Of a stretch of 19,671 bases of DNA, positions 14,195 through 19,671 are shown one piece after another. Made by a program: the position numbers and the translations under genes. Positions within the stretch are counted from its first letter, which is position 1, and each line of letters begins with the position of its first letter. The notes under the pieces are model-generated. The model was not told the DNA's origin, searched no databases, and saw only the letters and a program-made list of their open reading frames with translations. Source of the stretch: W589 sp964611805 (GTDB taxonomy: Bacteria; Chloroflexota; Dehalococcoidia; Dehalococcoidales; Fen-1064); NCBI GenBank assembly GCA_964611805.1, contig CAZTBG010000039.1, forward strand, positions 1-19,671, given 5' to 3'.

Positions 14195-15424
14195 ATGCCG
14201 TACCGGAGGTTTGTCGTTCCACGTACCATCGCCTATGGGCCGGGAGCCCTGGAATATCTATCGAGTGTGCCAGCACAGCGAGCAATGATAGTTACCGACC
14301 CAGGAGTGCGGGCTCTGGGACTGGCTGAGAAGGTGGAAAAAACCCTTCAGGCTGGCAACATTGCCACCACTATCTTTGATAAGGTGGAACCCGACCCATC
14401 AAAGGAAACTGCCTGGGCGGCCTTTGCCCTAGCACAGGACTTCAAGCCGGATATTATTATCGGTCTCGGCGGAGGCTCCCCGATAGATACCGGCAAATCA
14501 GCCTGGGTACTCTACGAAAATCCTGACCTTGCCGAGAAACCATTCCTTGAGTTCCTGATGGAGGCGCGAAGGCGTGAGCTTCGGAAGAAGGCAAGGTATG
14601 TGGCAATCTCCACGACCAGCGGTACCGGTTCCGAGGTGACCAGTGCTGCCGTAATCACCGACCGTGATGTTGACCCGCCGAATAAGGCCGGATTCGGTTC
14701 GCCACAGCTCGTGCCGGACATCGCTATTGCCGACCCGGAACTGGCAGCTTCGATGCCCCCGGCGGTAACAGCCAACACCGGATACGATGCTCTTGTCCAT
14801 GCCGTAGAGTGCTATGTCCTCACCCCACCCTCTGATATGGTCGACCCCCTGGCTATCTGGTCGGCCCGGACAATACTGGAGTGGCTGCCGAAGGCCGTGG
14901 ATAATGGTGCGGATATGGAAGCCCGCGATAAGATGCACCTGGCGGCGCTGCAGGCAGGCATAGCCTTCAGCAATGGCAGGCTGGGGATGGTCCATGGTAC
15001 GGCACACCTGATTGGTGCCACCCATCACATTCCTCACGGCAGGGCTAATGCCTTCATGCTTAGTCAGGTCTTCGCTTTCCTTTATACTGGCTACAAAGCC
15101 CGTCTCGTTGCCCTGGCCACGCACCTTGGTGTTGAGGGGAAGGATGACCGGAATAAGGTCATGAATCTGCTGGCTCTATTCGATGATTTAAAGAAGAAGG
15201 TTGGCATTCCTCTGGCAATAAAGGACTCCGGACTGGAAGAGAGCGAGTGGCGGGCACACCTCGGGCCGATTGCAGCCAGCTATGCGGCAACTTTCAGTCG
15301 TATACCCAACTTAAGTGAGCTCTCGCCCGAAGACCGGCGTGCTCGCGGGATACCCGCTTCTGACAAAGAGGTGGAAGCAATCTTCATGCATGCCTGGAAC
15401 GGCACCAGGGAGGAATTGGCTTAG
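14195..15424 (+). CDS. iron-containing (group III) alcohol dehydrogenase
   Basis: 409 residues from ATG at 14195, with TTAGGAGGT 5-6 bases upstream. An NAD(P)-dependent enzyme that reversibly oxidises alcohols to aldehydes or ketones in the cytoplasm. Seen: the N-terminal beta domain with AYGPGALEYL, the nucleotide-binding GLGGGSPIDTGKSAW (90-104), STTSGTGSEVTSAAVITD (139-156), and the metal site: Asp198 and His202 in GYDALVHAVECY, His267 in MVHG and His281 in IPHG. The 14-residue gap between the last two His is that of FucO and other family members, so the metal site is intact. The substrate could be butanol, 1,3-propanediol, lactaldehyde or another compound and cannot be fixed from sequence. 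It stands alone with its own promoter. Confidence 0.93.
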   Translation: MPYRRFVVPRTIAYGPGALEYLSSVPAQRAMIVTDPGVRALGLAEKVEKTLQAGNIATTIFDKVEPDPSKETAWAAFALAQDFKPDIIIGLGGGSPIDTGKSAWVLYENPDLAEKPFLEFLMEARRRELRKKARYVAISTTSGTGSEVTSAAVITDRDVDPPNKAGFGSPQLVPDIAIADPELAASMPPAVTANTGYDALVHAVECYVLTPPSDMVDPLAIWSARTILEWLPKAVDNGADMEARDKMHLAALQAGIAFSNGRLGMVHGTAHLIGATHHIPHGRANAFMLSQVFAFLYTGYKARLVALATHLGVEGKDDRNKVMNLLALFDDLKKKVGIPLAIKDSGLEESEWRAHLGPIAASYAATFSRIPNLSELSPEDRRARGIPASDKEVEAIFMHAWNGTREELA

Positions 15425-15495
15425 ACTCATATTAACAGTAACATCTTCCTTAACCACCAAGCTTAGAGGGCCGGTGACGTAGAGTCATCCAATCT

Positions 15496-15525
15496 TTTAC
15501 TTAAACTGGAGCACCATGCTACACT
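15496..15525 (+). promoter_or_regulatory. candidate promoter abutting the CelD-like gene
   Basis: TTTACT (15496-15501) and TACACT (15520-15525) have an 18-base spacer. The expected transcript start, about 7 bases after the -10, falls at 15532-15533, on the GTG start codon, which would make the mRNA leaderless. Confidence 0.35.
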
Positions 15526-15532
15526 TGTAGTA

Positions 15533-16519
15533 GTGTTCATGGAATGTATTATCACAGAGGAAAACTTCGACTGGTTTACTGCTTACTGGCAGGACGACGA
15601 TAACGGACTGAACTGGGACAACTTCTTCGTTTTACCGCCATGGCTGCGAGTCTGTCAGCAGGTGTTTGCCCCTGAAGCCCGACTGTGTATCCTCGCTGGT
15701 CGGCAGGAGGGCCGGGTGATTGGCGTTGCCCCACTCATGCTTACAGGGCAGCGCACCGTGTCAATAATCGGCAGGCCAGATGTCTGTGATTATGGTGATT
15801 TTATTGTTGCCCCGGAAAAGGGTAACGAGTTCTGTGCTGCTTTAATCGGTGCGCTGAAGCAGCGAGGAATCGAACACCTCGACCTGGTATCGGTGAGGCC
15901 TGATTCGGTGGCGATGACCTCGATGCAGGAGATAGCCCGGCAATACGGTTACGAGGTTGTCTGCACTGAAGATGAGGTTACCCTCGAGCGTGACCTGCCG
16001 GCTACGTGGGACGAATATCTGGAGAGTTTGAGTGCCAAGCAGCGGCACGAGGTCAAAAGGAAACTGAGAAGGCTGGAAGAGGCTGGCGCAGTTGACTTCC
16101 ACTTCGTCGAAACCGCCGAGTCTGTGCCTGGTTTCATGGACATCTTCCTGAAGCAGTTCATCGAAAGTCGGGAGGACAAGGCCATCTTCATGACCGTGGA
16201 GATGGAGAAGTTCTTCCGGTCTATGGCCGATGTGATTTTTAAGGTCGGGTTGTTGCGACCTGCCGTTCTTGAGCTGGATAAAAATCCGGTGGCGGCACTG
16301 ATTACCTTTGACTACAACGATGTTGTCTACCTTTATAATAGTGGCTATGACCCCGAATACAGGTCATTGAGCGCAGGTGTGCTTTCTAAAGCCCTGTGCA
16401 TTAAGGACAGTATTGAGCGCGGTAAGAAAAAATTCGACTTCCTAAAGGGTGATGAGCACTACAAGTATCAACTCGGTGGTCAGGAAGTCCCACTATACCG
16501 GTGCCAGATAACCATCTAG
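15533..16519 (+). CDS. CelD/BcsL-like GNAT acyltransferase
   Basis: 328 residues. The fold is a double GNAT-like acyltransferase of the Acetyltransf_6 (CelD/BcsL, FemAB-related) type. Seen: WLRVCQQVFAP and LCILAGRQEGRVIGVAPLML (51-70) in the first half, DYGDFIVAPEKGNEF (86-100), and the motif LSAKQRHEVKRKLRRLEE (166-183) that opens the second GNAT domain in this family. Then ALITFDYNDVVYLYNSGYDPEYRSLSAGVLSKALCIKDSIERG, and KKFDFLKGDEHYKYQLGG near the end. Members modify polysaccharides or transfer acyl or aminoacyl groups in envelope synthesis; the substrate here is unknown. Possible starts are GTG 15533 or ATG 15539; neither has a ribosome site, and a promoter lies immediately upstream. Its stop is 13 bases from that of the convergent double-GNAT gene. 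Confidence 0.85.
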   Translation: MFMECIITEENFDWFTAYWQDDDNGLNWDNFFVLPPWLRVCQQVFAPEARLCILAGRQEGRVIGVAPLMLTGQRTVSIIGRPDVCDYGDFIVAPEKGNEFCAALIGALKQRGIEHLDLVSVRPDSVAMTSMQEIARQYGYEVVCTEDEVTLERDLPATWDEYLESLSAKQRHEVKRKLRRLEEAGAVDFHFVETAESVPGFMDIFLKQFIESREDKAIFMTVEMEKFFRSMADVIFKVGLLRPAVLELDKNPVAALITFDYNDVVYLYNSGYDPEYRSLSAGVLSKALCIKDSIERGKKKFDFLKGDEHYKYQLGGQEVPLYRCQITI

Positions 16520-16532
16520 CCATTGTTCTGAT

Positions 16533-17450
16533 TTAGGCCAGCGCTTTTTCATACCAGAGGCTGGAGTCTATCTTCTTGAAGCCGATGGAGCGGTACAAGG
16601 ACTCAGCTACCAGGTTCTCACTGTCTACCGTTAACCGGGCTACCCGCAGCCGCTTGCTTTTAAGGTACGACAGCCCTGCCAGCAGCAATTCCCTGCCGAT
16701 ACCCCTCCCCCGGTAGTCCGGGTCCACACCGAGCATGGAGACTCTGCCATAGTGTTTGCCCTGCCTGTCGTGTTCTATCCTCACCCAGCAATAGCCGGCG
16801 GGCCTCTCTTTGTCCAGTGCAAGACATATCCACTCCGAGGCACTACCGGCTTTACCGACGGCATGGACAATGTCTTCGACGGTGTTGGGATTGTATCCCC
16901 AGTCGCCAGTGAAAGAGCGGTTCTGAATTTCGGCGAGCCTGGCCTCCTCCCCTGCCCGGAGGGGACGTATCGGGAAGGTGGTCGGTGTTTGATGCTCCGG
17001 GATTATGTCAATTCCTACCGACATCTCATAGAAACAACGGACAGGGCGAAAGCCCATCTTTTCCAGGACTGAACATGCAAGGGCATTGTCCTCGCGCACA
17101 TTCACCTGGGCTACCCTGGCCCCCAGGGCCTTCGCTCGTGGTACCGCCTGTCCATAGAGCTTTCGGGCTATGCCCTGCCGGCGGTGTTCAGGAAGCACCA
17201 GGCATTCAAGAATCACCCGACCTATTTTTGCTTCGTTGGTAATTTCCAGATAGCCGGCTACGTTACCCGACATTTCGGCGATAAACAGGTCATGCTCCGG
17301 GGCATAATTTGGCCGTCTCAGGGTATCACGCACCGCCTGCCGTGACAGGTACCTTCCATCTGCAGCCAGTGATGCCGCTTCATTCTTTAGCCGTACCAGC
17401 GTGTTAAAATCACCAGGCCGGTAGTTACGGATAATAAAGTCAACACTCAT
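16533..17450 (-). CDS. tandem GNAT N-acetyltransferase
   Basis: 305 residues made of two GNAT domains. The first (about 1-145) contains LFIAEMSGNVAGYLEI, then VLECLVLPEHRRQGIARKLYG, whose HRRQGIA (89-95) is the acetyl-CoA pyrophosphate-binding loop, and ends with DNALACSVLEKMGFRPV. The second (about 158-305) has IRPLRAGEEARLAEIQNRSF, VSMLGVDPDYRGRGIGRELL with YRGRGIG (246-252), and NLVAESLYRSIGFKK. Both CoA loops look intact, so both halves may bind acetyl-CoA. The layout is that of mycothiol synthase-like double GNATs, but a thiol-related role is not supported here; small-molecule or protein N-acetylation are equally possible. It is divergent from the PIG-L gene across a short AT-rich spacer. 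Confidence 0.9.
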   Translation of the reverse strand: MSVDFIIRNYRPGDFNTLVRLKNEAASLAADGRYLSRQAVRDTLRRPNYAPEHDLFIAEMSGNVAGYLEITNEAKIGRVILECLVLPEHRRQGIARKLYGQAVPRAKALGARVAQVNVREDNALACSVLEKMGFRPVRCFYEMSVGIDIIPEHQTPTTFPIRPLRAGEEARLAEIQNRSFTGDWGYNPNTVEDIVHAVGKAGSASEWICLALDKERPAGYCWVRIEHDRQGKHYGRVSMLGVDPDYRGRGIGRELLLAGLSYLKSKRLRVARLTVDSENLVAESLYRSIGFKKIDSSLWYEKALA

Positions 17451-17478
17451 TTGGTCTGTTGCTCCCCACGTATATAAA

Positions 17479-17506
17479 TTGTATCATGCCTGTTCAATAT
17501 TATAAT
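17479..17506 (+). promoter_or_regulatory. promoter for the PIG-L gene in a divergent spacer
   Basis: TTGTAT (17479-17484) and a perfect TATAAT (17501-17506), 16 bases apart, 37 bases upstream of the PIG-L start. On the other strand TTGAAC overlaps the same region and may serve the divergent GNAT gene. CTCCCCACG at 17462-17470 and CGTGGGGAG at 17531-17539 form a 9-bp inverted repeat bracketing the spacer, each lying in the leader of one of the two genes. Confidence 0.48.
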
Positions 17507-17543
17507 ATTATATGTATCCCTCTTAAACTGCGTGGGGAGAGTG

Positions 17544-18248
17544 ATGAGTAGTGTAGAGCCCGTTTATGCGTTGGTATGCACGCCGCATCCCGATGACGCC
17601 GAGTTCGGTGTCGCCGGAACGGTGGTCAACTGGGTGAGAGATGGTAAGGATGTTGTCTATGTCGTCTGTACCAACGGCGACAAAGGCAGCAGTGACCCCG
17701 ACATGGACCCGGCGGAGCTGGCCAGAATACGTGAAGAAGAGCAACTGGCAGCGGCTGAGTTACTGGGAATAAAAGAGGTTGTCTTCTTACGCTACCCCGA
17801 CCAGGGGATAGAAGACACCCCAGAATTCAGGAAAGATATTGTGCGCCAGATAAGAAAGTACCGTCCGAATACAGTGGTAACCGCCGACCCCTACCGTCGT
17901 TATCTCTGGCATCGTGACCACCGCATCGTTGGTCGTGTTGTCATGGATGCCGTTTTCCCCTATGCACGTGACGTCCTTGCCTATCCCGACCTGTATAAGA
18001 AAGAAGGCCTGGAGCCACACAAGGTACGGGAGGTCTTACTATGGGGGTCTCCGGATACCAACTATAGCCTTGATATCACTGATACCTGGGAAATCAAGAT
18101 GGCAGCTTTAGCCTGCCATAAAAGCCAGATTCCTCCCGAGCGTTTCGCCGAGATGAAACAGCGAATGAGAGAGCGCTACCAGCAAATGGCAGCCGACCAA
18201 AAGTTCGAACTGGCCGAGAATTTCCACCGCGAGGAGTTACTACGGTAA
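17544..18248 (+). CDS. PIG-L/LmbE family deacetylase
   Basis: 234 residues from ATG at 17544, chosen because GGGGAG lies just upstream; GTG at 17532 would add four residues. A zinc-dependent N-acetyl hydrolase of the LmbE fold, which removes acetyl groups from N-acetylglucosamine-type substrates. Seen: the metal motif TPHPDDAEFG with His15, Asp17 and Asp18, the TNGDKGSSDPDM loop (43-54), REEEQLAAAELLGIKEVVFL (63-82), the second metal motif LWHRDHRIVG with His123 and His126, and the C-terminal CHKSQ (191-195) common in the family. In other bacteria relatives act in mycothiol or bacillithiol synthesis and antibiotic maturation; the substrate here is open. It converges with the MBL gene, 19 bases apart. 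Confidence 0.92.
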   Translation: MSSVEPVYALVCTPHPDDAEFGVAGTVVNWVRDGKDVVYVVCTNGDKGSSDPDMDPAELARIREEEQLAAAELLGIKEVVFLRYPDQGIEDTPEFRKDIVRQIRKYRPNTVVTADPYRRYLWHRDHRIVGRVVMDAVFPYARDVLAYPDLYKKEGLEPHKVREVLLWGSPDTNYSLDITDTWEIKMAALACHKSQIPPERFAEMKQRMRERYQQMAADQKFELAENFHREELLR

Positions 18249-18267
18249 CGGCGATACGTTTCAATAA

Positions 18268-18906
18268 TCAGGAGGAGAGCCAGAGAACATCACCGCACAG
18301 ATTTGGGTCGTGGTTCCGTGACTTGAAGACGGCAATCTCCTCCTTCTCCTTTTTCAGTACCGTGGGGTCACCGTGCCCGGAAAATACCCGGGTGTCATCA
18401 GGCAGAGGCAGAATTTTGTTACTTATTGATTCAATAATCTGCTTCAGTGCAGCTGGTGAGCCTGTTTTCCCTGGGCCGCCAGGAAAGAGTGTGTCCCCGG
18501 ATATCAGGTACCTGTCGGTGTAGAAGCAGAGACTGCCCGGGGTATGGCCCGGCGTATGCAGCACCTTGAGCGCGATATTGCCGAATGAGACGGTGTCGCC
18601 ATCATTAAGTAAGATATCGGGTGGCGAGGGCAAAGTATCCAGGGGGTGTGCCGCTACCGGCGCCTGCAACTGTGACCGCACTCCGGCGAAGGCCGATAAG
18701 TGGTCGAAGTGGTTGTGAGTTATCAGGATATACCTGGGGTTGGTACCTTTTAGCTGTTCCAAGAGCTTGCCAGCATCTCCCGGCGTGTCTACCAGGACGC
18801 TATCATTGCTCTTCCGGCACACCAGCAAGTAGGCATTGGAGACGATGCTGCCAACTACGTCCAGCTGCACAATCCTGATATTACTGTCTTCTGCTACCAC
18901 AGGCAT
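18268..18906 (-). CDS. MBL-fold metallohydrolase, glyoxalase II-like
   Basis: 212 residues of the metallo-beta-lactamase fold. The dinuclear metal site is complete: THNHFDH (63-69; His64, His66, Asp68, His69), TPGHTPGSLCFY with His121, ISGDTLF with Asp138, and SGHGD with His178. The HTPGHTPGS and SGDTLFPGGPG features are those of hydroxyacylglutathione hydrolase-like thioesterases, so cleavage of a thioester is the best guess, though the C-terminal glutathione-binding domain of true glyoxalase II is missing. The ATG at 18906 lies inside the end of the upstream lipoprotein ORF (13-base overlap), with AAGGAGGG 8 bases before it, so translation is probably coupled. Cytoplasmic; no signal peptide. 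Confidence 0.92.
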   Translation of the reverse strand: MPVVAEDSNIRIVQLDVVGSIVSNAYLLVCRKSNDSVLVDTPGDAGKLLEQLKGTNPRYILITHNHFDHLSAFAGVRSQLQAPVAAHPLDTLPSPPDILLNDGDTVSFGNIALKVLHTPGHTPGSLCFYTDRYLISGDTLFPGGPGKTGSPAALKQIIESISNKILPLPDDTRVFSGHGDPTVLKKEKEEIAVFKSRNHDPNLCGDVLWLSS

Positions 18907-19118
18907 TTTAACTGCCCTCCTTTAAAAGGCTCTTCTACCGGCCCCAGGAAATCACTCTCATCCAGGACAATTTCGTTGCTCTGGAACAGGTCTTTCAGAT
19001 ATTCGCCAAGGGCTTGAGTATGCACGGGAGGGGTATTTGCACAGGAAGCGAAGACTGGTAACAGAACGACGACAACCAGTGCAAGAGTGTATAAAAATTT
19101 TGTAGCTAATCCAGTCAT
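18894..19118 (-). CDS. small lipoprotein, 74 residues
   Basis: The product starts MTGLATKFLYTLALVVVVLLPVF, a signal peptide, followed by the lipobox-like FASC with Cys26; the mature 49 residues are acidic and soluble (TQALGEYLKDLFQSNEIVL, then ESDFLGPVEEPF). It would be tethered to the outer face of the membrane. GGAG lies 4-5 bases before the ATG. It sits between tRNA-Gly and the MBL gene on the same strand and overlaps the latter by 13 bases. No family is recognised. The lipobox has Phe-Ala-Ser before Cys rather than the usual Leu, so lipidation is likely but not certain. Confidence 0.6.
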   Translation of the reverse strand: MTGLATKFLYTLALVVVVLLPVFASCANTPPVHTQALGEYLKDLFQSNEIVLDESDFLGPVEEPFKGGQLKCLW

Positions 19119-19169
19119 TTAGCTCCGCAGGCTGTATTGTTTTAATTTAAAAGGGCTAGATTGGTGGGG

Positions 19170-19244
19170 TGGAGCGGGTGATGGGATTCGAACCCACGAC
19201 GTCTTGCTTGGGAAGCAAGCACTCTACCGCTGAGTTACACCCGC
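19170..19244 (-). tRNA. tRNA-Gly (anticodon CCC)
   Basis: A full cloverleaf on the minus strand: acceptor GCGGGTG/CACCCGC, D stem ACTC/GAGT, anticodon stem CTTGC/GCAAG around the loop TTCCCAA (anticodon CCC), variable ACGTC, and T arm GTGGG-TTCGAAT-CCCAT. The discriminator is U, as expected for bacterial tRNA-Gly, and CCA is encoded (19170-19172). It reads GGG codons. Confidence 0.97.
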
Positions 19245-19351
19245 AAAGGTAGTTACGCTTGAATTTTACGCTAAAGGGAATGGAAAAACAAGTGGAACGG
19301 CATTATAGAAGGTTTATATCTGAACTCATTATAACATATAGATTAGTTTCA

Positions 19352-19381
19352 TTGACATGAACGCACAAAAGGGACTACAAT
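19352..19381 (+). promoter_or_regulatory. promoter for the terminal lipoprotein gene
   Basis: Perfect TTGACA (19352-19357) and TACAAT (19376-19381) with an 18-base spacer, 21 bases ahead of the ATG at 19403. The leader still contains AAGGT as a ribosome site. Confidence 0.55.
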
Positions 19382-19402
19382 CCTGCCAGAAGGTAAGTCA
19401 AA

Positions 19403-19671
19403 ATGAAAATCACGCGCTTTATTGCTATCCTACTTATAGTAATACCCCTTATTCTCTCAGCTTGTTCTACAACGTCTTCGACACCTGAAAATCAGACATC
19501 GAATCAACAGGAGCAGGAATCTGGAACACCACAAGAAGCTAACCTTCCATACTCTTGGACGGATAATGGCATCAGAATTACTATTAACGGGATTTTCAAG
19601 GCAGACCGCAATACTGAAGAGGGGTTTATTGGAGACAACGAAGAGCAATACAAAGTATTGATAAGCTATGA
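19403..19671 (+). CDS. N-terminal part of a lipoprotein (3'-truncated)
   Basis: ATG at 19403 opens a frame that runs off the right edge after 89 codons. MKITRFIAILLIVIPLILSAC is a clear type II signal peptide with lipobox LSAC and lipidated Cys21. A low-complexity linker rich in Ser, Thr, Gln, Glu and Pro follows (about 22-45), then the start of a folded domain (SWTDNGIRITINGIF, then EEQYKVLISY). The beta-strand pattern after the linker would suit a DUF4352-type immunoglobulin-like lipoprotein domain, but the domain is cut and the family is unproven. The protein should be anchored outside the membrane. Confidence 0.75.
   Translation, partial: MKITRFIAILLIVIPLILSACSTTSSTPENQTSNQQEQESGTPQEANLPYSWTDNGIRITINGIFKADRNTEEGFIGDNEEQYKVLISY

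Noticed and set aside
14498..15124. Minus-strand ORF of 208 codons
   Set aside because: It lies entirely inside the alcohol dehydrogenase gene, whose motifs are all in the plus frame; GC-rich codons leave the antisense frame open by chance.

Overview
The window is a stretch of bacterial chromosome with mixed metabolic and housekeeping genes. The best guess for the host is a Chloroflexota bacterium of the Dehalococcoidia type. This is inferred from the gene mix: the LL-diaminopimelate aminotransferase route next to hflX, MmgE/PrpD and VOC proteins of the kinds seen in uncultured Dehalococcoidia, an OFA-like MFS carrier, small lipoproteins, and short palindromic intergenic repeats. No ribosomal RNA or other phylogenetic marker was available to confirm it. 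Intergenic regions are AT-richer than genes. There is no CRISPR array, phage module or transposase gene.

Layout. Positions 1-2700 hold the end of a membrane protein, a minus-strand pair (an 86-residue protein overlapping an MmgE/PrpD protein by 4 bases) and a divergent VOC protein resembling methylmalonyl-CoA epimerase. Positions 2694-3819 are a 1.1-kb AT-rich stretch with only a 26-codon ORF behind a strong ribosome site. Positions 3820-7580 on the minus strand read dapF, dapL, hflX and a 65-residue protein. A 123-bp palindromic element lies between dapF and dapL, and the 65-residue gene seems to have its own promoter. Positions 7875-9167 hold an MFS carrier ending in a textbook terminator.

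Positions 9194-11458, minus strand, hold two units. One is an ECF sigma factor overlapping a membrane-anchored anti-sigma-like protein. The other is a 45-residue CxxC protein followed by a secreted chagasin-type cysteine protease inhibitor. Positions 11647-15424 on the plus strand hold a paired-hairpin element, an unknown 408-residue lipoprotein, a YegS-type lipid kinase and an iron-type alcohol dehydrogenase. Positions 15533-18906 hold a CelD-like acetyltransferase, a convergent double-GNAT protein, a PIG-L deacetylase and a convergent MBL-fold hydrolase coupled to a small lipoprotein. The window closes with tRNA-Gly(CCC) and the start of another lipoprotein.

How they fit together. dapL and dapF are two consecutive steps (tetrahydrodipicolinate to LL-DAP to meso-DAP) of lysine and DAP synthesis. 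The sigma/anti-sigma pair is a signalling unit whose outer domain may sense the cell surface. The remaining genes look like independent one- or two-gene units with their own promoters. I see no clearly new multi-gene system. The points most worth following are the CxxC/chagasin pair, the anti-sigma architecture, the palindromic elements, the altered MmgE active-site segment and the likely AUA start of hflX.
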